In this document: positions 53,432-63,037 of the stretch, in pieces
Layout: each line of letters opens with the position of its first letter
Position numbering within the stretch: position 1 is the stretch's first letter
Origin: JAVBQB01 sp031549265
GTDB lineage: Bacteria > Bacillota > Clostridia > Oscillospirales > JAVBQB01
Reading direction: 5' to 3'
Assembly (NCBI GenBank): GCA_031549265.1
Contig: JAVBQB010000001.1
Location: 248,001 to 312,000, forward strand
DNA length: 64,000 nucleotides
Made by a program: the position numbers and the translations under genes
The notes under the pieces: model-generated
Told to the model about the DNA's origin: nothing
The model's input: the letters and a program-made list of their open reading frames with translations, nothing else
The model's database searches: none

Positions 53432-54474
53432 ATAAAGAGACTGTTCTCGTTGTTGACGATGTTGAAATGAACAGAATCATTCTCGAGGATATACTTGAAA
53501 ACCACTACCATATAGAGCACGCGAGTAACGGAATTGAGGCTATTTCGTGTCTGTTTTCGGCTGCCGTGATGCCGTCTATTGTCCTGCTCGATATCATGAT
53601 GCCGGAAATGGATGGCTTCGAGGTTCTCGAGCTGATGAAAAACAACCCGCTCACTCAAAAAACGCCGGTGATTTTTATTACCGCCGCCGACGCGTCAACC
53701 AACGAGAGCAAGGGCCTGTCGATGGGTGCCGTGGACTATATACCGAAGCCCTTTGACCCCGAAGTGGTCAAGGTGCGCGTCTCCAACCAGATCAAGCTGA
53801 AGAACTACAGCGACAAACTTGAGCGGATGGTGGAGGATAAGGTCGAGGAACTTGTTAAGACCAAGGAGAAAATACTCGAAACCCTTGCGAACATAATCGA
53901 ATACCGGAACCTTGAGTCGGGGCATCACGTGCGCCGCTCCAGTGAGCTTACAAAGCTGCTAGTCAGACACATGGTCAGAAAACCGGTTTTTGAGAAGCAG
54001 CTGGCCGATATGGACATCGACATCATCTCAAAAGCAGTCCAGCTTCACGACGTCGGAAAAATCGCGAGTCCCGACAGGATACTGCTGAAACCCGGGCCGC
54101 TCGAGAAAGCGGAGTTTGAGATAATCAAGTCGCACTCCACAGTCGGCAGCGACATTATCCGCTCGCTTATTGAGTGCGACGATGATCTTTATCTTAATTA
54201 CTCTTACGACATATGCAGGCACCATCACGAACGATGGGACGGAACCGGTTATCCGGACAAATTGCGGGCGAATGATATACCGGTAGCCGCTCGCATCCTG
54301 TCGGTTGTGGACGTTTATGACGCGCTCGTCAGCAAACGTGTTTACAAGCTGCCGTTCTCGCACGAACAGTCGATGCGGATTATCGTTGACGGCTCCGGAA
54401 CTCAGTTTGACCCGGAAATTGTAACGGCGCTGGTGGAACTCAATGAACAGTTCGCGAACTTCAGTGTCAGATAA
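53428..54474 (+). CDS. Response regulator with HD-GYP domain (cyclic di-GMP phosphodiesterase-like)
   Basis: A 348-residue response regulator. The receiver domain has phospho-acceptor D55 in VLLDIMMPEMDG; the HD-GYP domain has H207-D208 in QLHDVGKIASPDRILLK and the signature HHHERWDGTGYP (G274-Y275-P276). It should break down cyclic di-GMP when phosphorylated. It starts with TTG at 53428, overlapping the kinase stop (TTGA), so it is translationally coupled to the kinase, its likely phosphodonor. Confidence 0.93.
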   Translation: MNKETVLVVDDVEMNRIILEDILENHYHIEHASNGIEAISCLFSAAVMPSIVLLDIMMPEMDGFEVLELMKNNPLTQKTPVIFITAADASTNESKGLSMGAVDYIPKPFDPEVVKVRVSNQIKLKNYSDKLERMVEDKVEELVKTKEKILETLANIIEYRNLESGHHVRRSSELTKLLVRHMVRKPVFEKQLADMDIDIISKAVQLHDVGKIASPDRILLKPGPLEKAEFEIIKSHSTVGSDIIRSLIECDDDLYLNYSYDICRHHHERWDGTGYPDKLRANDIPVAARILSVVDVYDALVSKRVYKLPFSHEQSMRIIVDGSGTQFDPEIVTALVELNEQFANFSVR

Positions 54475-54479
54475 ATAGC

Positions 54480-54516
54480 AAACGGCCGCCCTTTTATGAT
54501 GAAGGCGGTCGTTTTT
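54480..54516. terminator. bidirectional terminator between the two kinase units
   Basis: AAACGGCCGCC (54480-54490) and GGCGGTCGTTT (54504-54514), with one G-T pair, are followed by T residues on the plus strand and have A-rich flanks, between the convergent units. Confidence 0.8.
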
Positions 54517-54534
54517 GACGTCAAAGATCGATTA

Positions 54535-57210
54535 TTACAGGAGCAACATCCTGATTGCAGTGAGTGTATCCTGATAGACCGGCATTGCGTCGTTGAGGTA
54601 GTATTCGGCGAACTCGTTGTTACCTTCCTTAAAGCATTGCGACGCGTTTCCAATGTATCGGTACAGACCCGACAGTGACAGAAGTGAGCATTGCTCCAGA
54701 AGCTGGTCAGTTCTGGCTTTTGCGGATATGAAATCAGCATTGCCGATATCGGATAAGATGGAATCAAGCAAGCGCTGGTTCAAGAATTCGCTGAGCGCCT
54801 GCGCAAGTTTTTTGTCATCCCCGAAGTCTGTTGACGCTTTGGCAAAATCGATCAGGCGGCTGTCAATCGCAGAAAAGTCCGGCGCGGGATTCAATAAAGC
54901 GGAGTGCTTTGTGACCGAGGAAGCAACTGCCGCGCTCGCCAGATTTTTGTCCATAATCTGTCGCTTAAGCTCCAAAATCAGCGACGAAACTTTTATCGGT
55001 TTTCCAATATGACCGTTCATCCCGTGCGACAGCGACTTCTCGACGTCTTCTTTGAAAACGTTTGCGCTCATTGCGACTATGGGCACGGTTTTCGCGTCGT
55101 GCTTATCGGAAGCCCGTATTCTGGTCGTGGCTTCATAACCGTCCATCACCGGCATCAGAATATCCATAAGAATGATGTCGAAGTCGTGACTCAAAAACAT
55201 ATCGAAAGCGGCCTTGCCGTCTGTGGCTTCGGCAACCTTGATTCCTGTTTCAGATATCAGCTCGGCCGCGACGATTCGATTAAGCTCAACATCGTCGACA
55301 ATCAGAGCGCACTTGCCCTCGAATGCGCCCAGATAGTCCTCGAAAAGCAGTTCCTCTCCAAGAACATCATCAATCGATTCAGACAGCGGGAATTCGATTT
55401 CAAAAGCAAACTCGCTGCCGTGTCCGGACTCGGATGTAACAACGATATTCCCGCCGAAAAGATTGATGATCCGCTGACTAATGGCGAGACCGAGTCCCGT
55501 TCCGCCGTAACGACGCGAAATTGTCTCGTCAGCTTGTTCAAAGGGCTTGAAAAGATGCGAGAGCTGCTCACCACTCATGCCGATTCCGCTGTCGGTGACA
55601 GAAAAACCGATGGTCGCGTCGTTGTCATGCCGTGTTACAAGTTTAATTGTAAGCGTGACTTTACCGTCATCCGGAGTGAATTTTACCGAGTTCGACAACA
55701 GATTCAGCATGACCTGAGAAAGCCTGAGCGAATCCCCAATCAGTATGTCGGGCAGCGCGTCGTCCTGGATAATGCTGAACCTGATGCGCTTTTCTTCCAT
55801 TTTAGGCTGTATAACAGTCTTGATTTTACCGAGTAGCGAACTCAGCGAGAACGGTTCGGGCGCGAGCTCAAATTTCCCCGATTCGATTTTTGACAGGTCA
55901 AGAATGTCGTTTATCAGTCCGAGCAGGTGGTTGGACGAGGTCTCAATTGTGCTGAGACAGCTCATAATCTTGCCCATATCCTCGGATCTTCGCGCTATCT
56001 GAACCATTCCGATTACGGCGTTCAGCGGGGTGCGCATTTCATGGCTCATGTGAGAAAGAAAATCGCTTTTCGCCCGGTTGGCTGTTTCGGCTGCGATTTT
56101 CGACTCGTTTAAGCGTTTTTCCATGTTCTTTTGATGCGTGATGTCAACAAAGGAATCAACGAGATACTCTTTATTGTCGATAGTAATCCATGTCCCGGTT
56201 TTTAGTACGGGAACCGTTGAGCCGTCGGGGCGGGTAATCATCCGCTCCCCTATCAGCGTTTTCTGATCTTTTTCGTTGACATGCGGACAAAGGTCGGGAT
56301 TTCTCCTGCAAAGAATCTCATGGCAGTGCCGCCCGATTATTTGATCTTTGTCCATTTGCAGAAGCTCTGACAGCCAATCGTTGGAAAGGACTATTTCGTA
56401 CTTTTCCATATCGATCAGTACGATGCCGACGCAGATTGAGTCCAGAAGCTGAATAAACAGAGAATTGGTCTTTTCGAGATCATGCGAAAGCTTCAAGAAC
56501 TCGGAGATATCCTTCATGACTGCGGCGGTGCCCGAAAAGCCGCCCTCATTGTCAAAAACAGGATAAACCGACTGCATAACTTCTAAAGCGTGTCCGTCTT
56601 TGTGACGGAGATAACTCCGGCCGGACCAGAAGCCGTTTTTAATCACTTCCGGCTGAACGGTATTCAGCGCGAATTCATCGAAATTATTTGCGTGAACATC
56701 GCGTATATGCTTCATGCCAAGGTCGGCGTCCGGATCATAGCCCAGCATACTTTTTCCGGCCGCGTTGACATAGACCAACGTTCCCTCAGGATCGGCGAGC
56801 CCAATAAAGTCGGTTGAGCGGTCGACGATTTTGCATTTGATGTCCGAGAGGCTTTCACTTTCCGGCATCTCTTCTATCGCTTTTATTACCCCGGTAATTT
56901 CTCCGTCGACATTCGAGATAGTATTAGAAACGGATAAAAATCCCGAATCACCATGTTGGGTGATATATTGAATCGTCTTTGAATAACCAGGGGCTGACAT
57001 TGCTTCAGAGAAAAACGCGTTCACATTATCAAAGTCAGTAGATCTGACCATTTTCAGGTAATCAGCAAGCAAAATGCTGTCGGTACCATCCTCGAACAAA
57101 CTTTTCCCAAATTCGATATTAAGCGTGGCGTTGCGCTCTTTGCCGGCGATTGAGTAAAATACAATCCCGGATTTCTCGGCGGCGTTTTGAAATTTGTTGA
57201 AGCTGCGCAT
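54535..57210 (-). CDS. Hybrid sensor histidine kinase with degenerate Hpt (PAS-PAS-PAS-HisKA-HATPase-REC-Hpt-like)
   Basis: An 891-residue soluble kinase. Three PAS-like regions (about 1-115, 120-235, 245-360) precede HisKA with H390 in SHMSHEMRTPLN, HATPase (DSGIGMS, GGTGLGLAI) and one receiver with D683 in IILMDILMPVMDGYE. The C-terminal 100 residues align end to end with the Hpt domain of the facing kinase, but the phospho-His position is Asp (D835, KARTDQLLEQ against YQAHTLKGVA). GAGGAGAA precedes ATG 57210. The REC has D683, so phosphate may stop there or pass to another protein. Confidence 0.9.
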   Translation of the reverse strand: MRSFNKFQNAAEKSGIVFYSIAGKERNATLNIEFGKSLFEDGTDSILLADYLKMVRSTDFDNVNAFFSEAMSAPGYSKTIQYITQHGDSGFLSVSNTISNVDGEITGVIKAIEEMPESESLSDIKCKIVDRSTDFIGLADPEGTLVYVNAAGKSMLGYDPDADLGMKHIRDVHANNFDEFALNTVQPEVIKNGFWSGRSYLRHKDGHALEVMQSVYPVFDNEGGFSGTAAVMKDISEFLKLSHDLEKTNSLFIQLLDSICVGIVLIDMEKYEIVLSNDWLSELLQMDKDQIIGRHCHEILCRRNPDLCPHVNEKDQKTLIGERMITRPDGSTVPVLKTGTWITIDNKEYLVDSFVDITHQKNMEKRLNESKIAAETANRAKSDFLSHMSHEMRTPLNAVIGMVQIARRSEDMGKIMSCLSTIETSSNHLLGLINDILDLSKIESGKFELAPEPFSLSSLLGKIKTVIQPKMEEKRIRFSIIQDDALPDILIGDSLRLSQVMLNLLSNSVKFTPDDGKVTLTIKLVTRHDNDATIGFSVTDSGIGMSGEQLSHLFKPFEQADETISRRYGGTGLGLAISQRIINLFGGNIVVTSESGHGSEFAFEIEFPLSESIDDVLGEELLFEDYLGAFEGKCALIVDDVELNRIVAAELISETGIKVAEATDGKAAFDMFLSHDFDIILMDILMPVMDGYEATTRIRASDKHDAKTVPIVAMSANVFKEDVEKSLSHGMNGHIGKPIKVSSLILELKRQIMDKNLASAAVASSVTKHSALLNPAPDFSAIDSRLIDFAKASTDFGDDKKLAQALSEFLNQRLLDSILSDIGNADFISAKARTDQLLEQCSLLSLSGLYRYIGNASQCFKEGNNEFAEYYLNDAMPVYQDTLTAIRMLLL

Positions 57211-57558
57211 ATATTCTCCTCGCATTCGAGAGCGTTAGATTATTCGCTGTTTGTAAAGTGACAGCTCCATGGTATAACCAGACAAAAACTCTTTCTTTTC
57301 GCCAAGCATATTTCACCCAATATATAAACGTAGTCTACCACCAATGACTCAAGCGGTCAACCTATAAATTCTAGTTTAAACATACCTTGCGTGCAATGTT
57401 AACAGTGCTTTAAGTCCGGAAAAATAATGACCTATTATATTGATTTGCTGTAGATTTTTTAGAAAATCCATAGTATAATGTTGCCATCCTTTGTTTGCGC
57501 GCCGGACTTAACTTGGAAGCCGTTATTTAAGAAAGACATCATTTTTAGGAGGGTTAAA
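57211..57558. other. 348-base divergent spacer
   Basis: No gene is seen. It separates the second hybrid kinase from the zinc-ribbon genes. A perfect TATAAT at 57474-57479 probably serves the zinc-ribbon gene, but I see no good -35 box. The region is AT-rich. Confidence 0.6.
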
Positions 57559-58086
57559 ATGAACTGCCAAAACTGCGGGACAGTTAACGAAGACAATTGC
57601 AAGTTCTGCGCTTCATGCGGTCAGCCTCTGACACCCCAAACTGAGTCCCGAGGCCAGCACCAAAACAACAATCAAAACGGCTCGTCTTACCAAAGCAATG
57701 GCCACAACCCCGGAGCTCAGTCGTACGGTCACGGCGCACAGCCAAGCCAGCAGGATATAGAAAAAAACAAGGTATTCGCTATAATTGCGTATTTCGTATT
57801 TTTTGTACCTTTAATCGCCGCAAAAGACTCGCCGTATGCCCGTTACCACGCTAATCAGGGGCTGACGCTGCTTATTTTTTATGTTGGCGCCGCAATTGTA
57901 CATGGATTTTTGTTTTCAATTATTTTTTCCACTTTTTTATGGTCGCTTTTTTCGATTATAACACTTATCTTCAGTCTGATTTATCTTGGGCTGCTGATCA
58001 TTGGCATAATGGGTATAATAAATGCCGTGAACGGCAAATGCGCCCCGATACCGCTTATTGGCAGACTGCTAAATATCATTAAATGA
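57559..58086 (+). CDS. Zinc-ribbon DUF4870-like membrane protein
   Basis: A 175-residue protein. An N-terminal zinc ribbon (CQNC...CASC, residues 3-20) is followed by a Gln/Asn/Gly/Ser-rich linker (about 22-68) and three membrane helices (VFAIIAYFVFFVPLIAAKDS and onward) with the YARYHANQGLTLLIFY segment typical of DUF4870 proteins. The function is unknown. AGGAGG precedes ATG 57559; it is followed by a second zinc-ribbon gene after 10 bases. Confidence 0.85.
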   Translation: MNCQNCGTVNEDNCKFCASCGQPLTPQTESRGQHQNNNQNGSSYQSNGHNPGAQSYGHGAQPSQQDIEKNKVFAIIAYFVFFVPLIAAKDSPYARYHANQGLTLLIFYVGAAIVHGFLFSIIFSTFLWSLFSIITLIFSLIYLGLLIIGIMGIINAVNGKCAPIPLIGRLLNIIK

Positions 58087-58096
58087 GGAATCAACA

Positions 58097-58768
58097 ATGA
58101 ACTGTCCTAAGTGTAATGAAGTCGTTTCCGAAGGTTCGGCGTTCTGCACAAACTGCGGAGCGTCAGTTTATGAGAGCGATACAAGGGCCGAGCCTTCACC
58201 GCAGGTAAATCTGACCAAGCATGAAAACGACGAGAGCCAGCAGCCGCCTGCCGCTGTGCAGGCTTCTCAGCCGGATTATAACAGCGCCTATGCGCCTCCG
58301 GTCTCAGGCGGGAATCAGGCGGGGCCGAGCGCGGCATCCGGCAGTACATATGCCCCACACGGAGGGCACGCCGACCATTCGCAAGGTCAAAGCAATCCCG
58401 GCCGGGTTTCGCCCGCGGATTACCCCCCTCCGCCACCTCCTCCGGGCAATGCACCGCCATATTATCCCGGTCAGCAGACGAATGTCGAACTGGCGCCCGT
58501 TGTCTCCATAGGCAGATACCTTGGGTTGTTCCTGTTGTACTGCATTCCGGTCGCCGGTCTTATTATTCTGATCGTGAAAGCCGCCAGCGCGAAAAACAGG
58601 AACGTGCAGAATATGTCAATAGCGATTTTAATACTATTGGCCGTGTTCGCGGTTTTGTCGACTGTTATCGCCCTGGTGACAATCTCGATTCTGGGGCCGA
58701 TTATCGCGAAGTACGGCTATGAGTTCTGGACGGAGTTCGGACGGGAGTTTTCAATCGTAATTCACTGA
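58097..58768 (+). CDS. Zinc-ribbon membrane protein with proline-rich linker
   Basis: A 223-residue protein. The N-terminal zinc ribbon (CPKC...CTNC) leads to a disordered linker rich in Pro, Gly, Gln and Tyr (about 25-135) with a DYPPPPPPPGNAPPYYPG run, then two membrane helices (about 143-165 and 175-200) and a short C-terminal tail. It resembles the gene before it in plan and lies 10 bases behind it, so the two form a pair. I do not know its function. Confidence 0.82.
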   Translation: MNCPKCNEVVSEGSAFCTNCGASVYESDTRAEPSPQVNLTKHENDESQQPPAAVQASQPDYNSAYAPPVSGGNQAGPSAASGSTYAPHGGHADHSQGQSNPGRVSPADYPPPPPPPGNAPPYYPGQQTNVELAPVVSIGRYLGLFLLYCIPVAGLIILIVKAASAKNRNVQNMSIAILILLAVFAVLSTVIALVTISILGPIIAKYGYEFWTEFGREFSIVIH

Positions 58769-58847
58769 GCCGATTGCGTTTAGTATGCATTCCTGCCGGA
58801 GGCTGCCGCCTTTGCCGGACAAGGGAATAATCAATATAACAGATCGA

Positions 58848-58880
58848 GCCGGGATTTCAGGTTTTGCCTGGAATCCCGGC
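58848..58880 (+). terminator. hairpin between the zinc-ribbon pair and the orphan membrane protein
   Basis: GCCGGGATT-T-CAGG (58848-58861) pairs with CCTG-G-AATCCCGGC (58867-58880). It is a strong stem but has no T-run, and it ends 9 bases before the ribosome binding site of the next gene, so it could also act as a leader hairpin. Confidence 0.5.
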
Positions 58881-58899
58881 CTTAAATAAGGAAAGTATA

Positions 58900-59868
58900 A
58901 TGGAATATCTATTGCTAATCTGGATGTCGTTCGCGTTCTACAGTAAATTTAAGACGTTAGGGAAAAAAGGCATCGCCCTGACTGTAATATATATTGTCGC
59001 GGTCATAGCGGCAGTTGTCGGCTGCGAAGGATACGGGTATTTAGTCTCGAGCAGCACGCAGGACTTCACTTACCTTATTAAATCGGCGCTGATCGGTTCC
59101 TCGCTCGCCACCGCAATATACATCCACGGCCACCACAGCTATAAGAGGATGACTGATAAAAGCGTGGATAAGCCGTCGCCAAATGTTTATTCAGTTTACG
59201 CTTTCAGGATGATAGGCTTTGGGTTTGCGGCCGCTGTGGTTTTCGGTCTTGCTGGTATGGTTCTTTCCTTTAGCGGGGCGCCGGTTCCGTACGCAGCGGC
59301 GAACGTCGTTTCCGGCGCTGGATTTGCGGCGGCTGCGCTTGGTCTTGCCATTCTGTCTTTCTACCTGAGGAAAGAACCGGCTAAAGAAATACCGGCATTG
59401 CTGTGCGCGGTGTTTTCGGCCAATTTCGCTGTTGACGGCATCATGAACCGGACATTTTTTCAGTATAGTACACCGGCAGACTCCAGATTTGTTTTGACAG
59501 AAGCGGTAATCGGTTTGGCAATAGCCTGCCTGCTGTGTACGTTAATGATTGGGCTCTTACGGAAAATCAGTTCGGATAGTGATTTCAGACTGCCTGTAAA
59601 GCCGGTGTGGCTGACGCTTATGATTGCGGCTCTGGCATTAAATCTGGCGGCGTCGGTATATGCCGTTTATTCCTTGGTGTTCTCCGCTGCTGGCAATCCG
59701 GACATACCGCAGTATCTGAATCCTGTGTTTTTCCGCGCAGAGGTGTATCCGATTGCGCCCATACTCGCGATTGGATTTTTGGCATTCATTTTTGTTAAAG
59801 CGTCTGCCGAACTGTCAAAAGTGGTCAAAGAACAGGAGACTGGGGAACAGCCGGAATATTTGAAATAA
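58900..59868 (+). CDS. Multi-pass membrane protein of unknown function
   Basis: A 322-residue protein with about eight predicted membrane helices spread along its length and short loops; the C-terminal tail is charged. I find no motif linking it to a known transporter or enzyme family. ATG 58900 lies 5 bases behind AAGGAAA; the frame is open upstream to TTG 58864 inside a hairpin. Confidence 0.75.
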   Translation: MEYLLLIWMSFAFYSKFKTLGKKGIALTVIYIVAVIAAVVGCEGYGYLVSSSTQDFTYLIKSALIGSSLATAIYIHGHHSYKRMTDKSVDKPSPNVYSVYAFRMIGFGFAAAVVFGLAGMVLSFSGAPVPYAAANVVSGAGFAAAALGLAILSFYLRKEPAKEIPALLCAVFSANFAVDGIMNRTFFQYSTPADSRFVLTEAVIGLAIACLLCTLMIGLLRKISSDSDFRLPVKPVWLTLMIAALALNLAASVYAVYSLVFSAAGNPDIPQYLNPVFFRAEVYPIAPILAIGFLAFIFVKASAELSKVVKEQETGEQPEYLK

Positions 59869-60011
59869 TCACATAATACAAGGTGCTTTTATCTTGACGG
59901 CAGACTGTAAGATGACTGAAAATTACAACACAAACTCAAACATATATTTCAAGCAGAGGATTTGATCTTCATAAGGAAGTTTTTTTAGAAGTTTTGGGTT
60001 TGAAATTCCTC

Positions 60012-60040
60012 TTGACAATGGACGCTATGTCGTATAAAAT
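60012..60040 (+). promoter_or_regulatory. promoter of the symporter-paaK-ior operon
   Basis: TTGACA (60012-60017) and TAAAAT (60035-60040) are 17 bases apart, about 67 bases before the symporter ATG. Confidence 0.75.
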
Positions 60041-60107
60041 ACCTTTTGTAGTATGGTAGCAAAGTCCGGCAGAAGCAAAATTAATATGTAGAATGGAAGG
60101 GATTGTT

Positions 60108-61673
60108 ATGACTCAGGTCGTAGCGCTGATTGCGCTCGTTATTTTCGCAGTTGTCATGGTGATTATCGGGGTTCGCTCAACAAAGCGCACCACGACTATA
60201 GACGGCTTTCTTCTTGGCGGGAGAAAAATGGGAGCTTGGATGTCTGCGTTTGCGTATGGCACCACCTATTTTTCTGCCGTTATTTTTATTGGATACGCCG
60301 GTAAGATAGGTTGGGATATCGGATTTGCGGGCATGTGGATCGGTGTCGGAAACGCCGCAATCGGATGTCTGCTCGCGTGGTACATTCTTGCCAAGCGTAC
60401 CCGCAATATGACGCACAACCTGTCGGCGCGCACCATGCCGGAATTCTTCGCGGCGCGTTATCTCAGCCGGGGAATGAAGATTTACGGAGCCGCGATAATC
60501 TTTATTTTCTTAATGCCGTATGCGGCGTCGGTATACAAAGGTCTCGGCAGCTTTTTCGGCGTAATATTCCCGGATATTTCTTCCGTACTTTTCGGTCTCT
60601 CCTCAGATCACGCGTGCATGATTATCGTCGCCATTCTCACTGCCACATACCTGATACTGGGCGGATATGTCGCCACTGCGCGCACGGATTTTGTTCAGGG
60701 AATCATTATGATTGCCGGCATTATCGCGATGGCGCTTGCAATTGTTCTTCATCCGACTGTCGGTGGCCTGCCAGCGGCGGTTGAGAAGTTGAACGAGGTC
60801 GGCCCGCAGTTCACTTCGATTTTCGGGGGTTCCGGCTGGAATTTCCTGCTCATCAACATCCTGCTGACTTCTCTCGGAACCTGGGGATTGCCGCAGATGG
60901 TCAGTAAATTCTACGCGATCAAGGACGAGGCGGCAATCAAGCGAGCCACCATAGTATCGACAGGATTCGCGTTGATAATCGGCGCGGGAGCATACTTCGT
61001 AGGTACGTTTGGCAGATTTTTTGTTGAAGCGGACGCTAACGGTTTGCCGGTCGAAGGGTATGACAAAATCATTCCGAATATGCTCACTACTGCGCTTGGA
61101 GGAAACCTGCTCGGCGCCATACTACTCAGCATCATACTGCTGCTTCTGCTTTCGGCATCGATGTCCACGCTTGCGTCCATTGTACTTACTTCAGCTTCGG
61201 CAATCACTGTAGACCTTTTCGGGATATTCAAGCCCGACATGGATAAAAAGCGTCAAATGGTTTATACCAGATTGCTTTGCATGGTCTTTGTACTGTGTTC
61301 GCTGATCTTCGCGATGGCTGATTTCGCGATCATAGTTTCGATAATGGCATACTCCTGGGGCATTGTCTCAGGTTGCTTTGTAGGGCCGTACATCTGGGGT
61401 CTATACTCCAGGAAGGTGACCAAGGCCGGCGCGTGGTCGGGCATGATCGGCGGAGTTCTCACTGTTGCAATTATGGCCGTTCACGGTATGCTCACCTCCC
61501 CGGCGCTTACCGATGGTCTTTACGCGGCGTTTAAGGCCGCCAGCGGCAACTCCCCGCTATACGGAGTCTGCGCGCTTGGGGTTTCGATATTGATTGTGCC
61601 TATTGTGAGTTCGTTCACCCGCAAGTACAGTGACGAGCACGTGAGCAAAGTGTTTTCAGATGTAAAGGTGTGA
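60108..61673 (+). CDS. Sodium:solute symporter family protein
   Basis: A 521-residue SSS-family transporter with about 13 predicted membrane helices. Early segments (DGFLLGGRKMGAWMSAFAYG, TYFSAVIFIGYAGKIGWDIG) match the helix 1-2 sodium-site region of the family. The substrate is not readable; its place just upstream of paaK and iorA suggests an aromatic or other organic acid. ATG 60108 has AAGGGAT upstream; an in-frame ATG at 60093 has none. The stop is 6 bases before paaK. Confidence 0.9.
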   Translation: MTQVVALIALVIFAVVMVIIGVRSTKRTTTIDGFLLGGRKMGAWMSAFAYGTTYFSAVIFIGYAGKIGWDIGFAGMWIGVGNAAIGCLLAWYILAKRTRNMTHNLSARTMPEFFAARYLSRGMKIYGAAIIFIFLMPYAASVYKGLGSFFGVIFPDISSVLFGLSSDHACMIIVAILTATYLILGGYVATARTDFVQGIIMIAGIIAMALAIVLHPTVGGLPAAVEKLNEVGPQFTSIFGGSGWNFLLINILLTSLGTWGLPQMVSKFYAIKDEAAIKRATIVSTGFALIIGAGAYFVGTFGRFFVEADANGLPVEGYDKIIPNMLTTALGGNLLGAILLSIILLLLLSASMSTLASIVLTSASAITVDLFGIFKPDMDKKRQMVYTRLLCMVFVLCSLIFAMADFAIIVSIMAYSWGIVSGCFVGPYIWGLYSRKVTKAGAWSGMIGGVLTVAIMAVHGMLTSPALTDGLYAAFKAASGNSPLYGVCALGVSILIVPIVSSFTRKYSDEHVSKVFSDVKV

Positions 61674-61679
61674 TTTGTC

Positions 61680-62975
61680 TTGTTCTGGAATAAAAAGATG
61701 GAGACTATGCCTCGTGAAGAACTCCGGAAACTGCAGCTTGAACGGTTGCAAAATACCGTTAGCCGCGTATATGACAATGTACCGTATGAACGCGCGAAAT
61801 TTGATGCGGCGGGAGTCTCCCCCGCCGACATCAAGTCGCTGGACGATTTGCGCCGCTTACCGTTTACTACAAAGGACGATCTGCGCGAGAATTATCCCTG
61901 CGATCTTTTCGCCGTGCCGAGGCGGGATGTGGTTCGCATCCACGCTTCCTCCGGCACGACCGGCAAACCCACCGTCGTGGGCTACACACGGCATGACATG
62001 GACGTCTGGTCGGAGCTGATCGCTAGGCTTGCGGTCGCCGCCGGGGTGGTACCCGAGGACACGGCGCAAATCTCCTTTGGATACGGTCTTTTTACCGGAG
62101 CTTTCGGTTTGCACCAGGGTCTGGAACGTATCGGAGTGGCCGTAATACCGATGTCCAGCGGCAACAGTGAAAAACAGCTGATGATTATGCAGGACTTCGA
62201 GCCGACGGTTCTGGTTGCGACTCCGTCCTACGCTATTTACCTCGGTGAGATGGTGAGAAAGGCCGGAATACGCGACAAACTGAAGCTGCGCATCGGCCTC
62301 TTTGGCGGCGAAGGCTGTACTGAGGGAATGCGCCGCAAAATCGAGGAAGATCTCGGCATTTTCGCCACAGACAATTACGGAATGAGCGAGCTGATCGGCC
62401 CGGGCGTTTCGGGTGAGTGCTCTCATAGGTGCGGACTGCATGTCGCCGAGGATCACTTCTTTGCCGAGATAATCGATCCGGAAACCTGCGAGACGCTGCC
62501 CTACGGTGAGGTCGGCGAGCTTGTTATCACCAGTCTGACCAAAGAAGCGCTGCCAATCATACGCTACCGGACGCGCGACATAGCCTCGCTCAACCCGGAG
62601 CCGTGCGCCTGCGGCCGTACCCATGTCAGAATGAGCAGAGTAACCGGCCGTTCGGACGATATGCTGATTATAAAGGGCGTTAACGTATTCCCGTCGCAAA
62701 TCGAGAGCGTGCTGATGGAGATTACCGAAATTGGGCCGCATTATCAGCTGGTGCTGCGGCGCGAGGGATTTCTCGACACGCTCGAAGTCAACGTAGAACT
62801 GATAGACGGTTCGGTACTGGAGCAGTATTCGAAGCTGATCGGCATTCAGGAGGGCATCAGAAAGCGCCTGCATTCGGTTCTTGGTCTTGACACAAAAGTT
62901 AACCTGGTTGAGCCGGATACAATAGAGCGATCCCAGGGCAAAGCGAAACGGGTAATCGACCTGCGAAATGCATAA
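61680..62975 (+). CDS. paaK: Phenylacetate-CoA ligase
   Basis: A 431-residue adenylate-forming enzyme of the PaaK type, with the P-loop-like HASSGTTGKPTVVGYT, the YGMSELIGPGVS acyl-binding segment and the C-terminal RSDDMLIIKGVNVFPSQIE. It activates arylacetates to their CoA thioesters with ATP, or runs in reverse to save energy. It starts with TTG at 61680 behind AAAGGTGTG and lies 62 bases before iorA. Next to iorA it probably acts on phenylacetate or indoleacetate from amino acid breakdown. Confidence 0.93.
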   Translation: MFWNKKMETMPREELRKLQLERLQNTVSRVYDNVPYERAKFDAAGVSPADIKSLDDLRRLPFTTKDDLRENYPCDLFAVPRRDVVRIHASSGTTGKPTVVGYTRHDMDVWSELIARLAVAAGVVPEDTAQISFGYGLFTGAFGLHQGLERIGVAVIPMSSGNSEKQLMIMQDFEPTVLVATPSYAIYLGEMVRKAGIRDKLKLRIGLFGGEGCTEGMRRKIEEDLGIFATDNYGMSELIGPGVSGECSHRCGLHVAEDHFFAEIIDPETCETLPYGEVGELVITSLTKEALPIIRYRTRDIASLNPEPCACGRTHVRMSRVTGRSDDMLIIKGVNVFPSQIESVLMEITEIGPHYQLVLRREGFLDTLEVNVELIDGSVLEQYSKLIGIQEGIRKRLHSVLGLDTKVNLVEPDTIERSQGKAKRVIDLRNA

Positions 62976-63037
62976 CAGGCTTCCGATTCCCGATTAATAC
63001 TATTGATTTACAGTCTTCCAGCACTGGAGGTAATAAC

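Noticed and set aside
54904..55836. A 310-codon frame on the plus strand.
   Set aside because: It is antisense to the second hybrid kinase.
61857..62873. A 338-codon frame on the minus strand.
   Set aside because: It is antisense to paaK, which has all family motifs.
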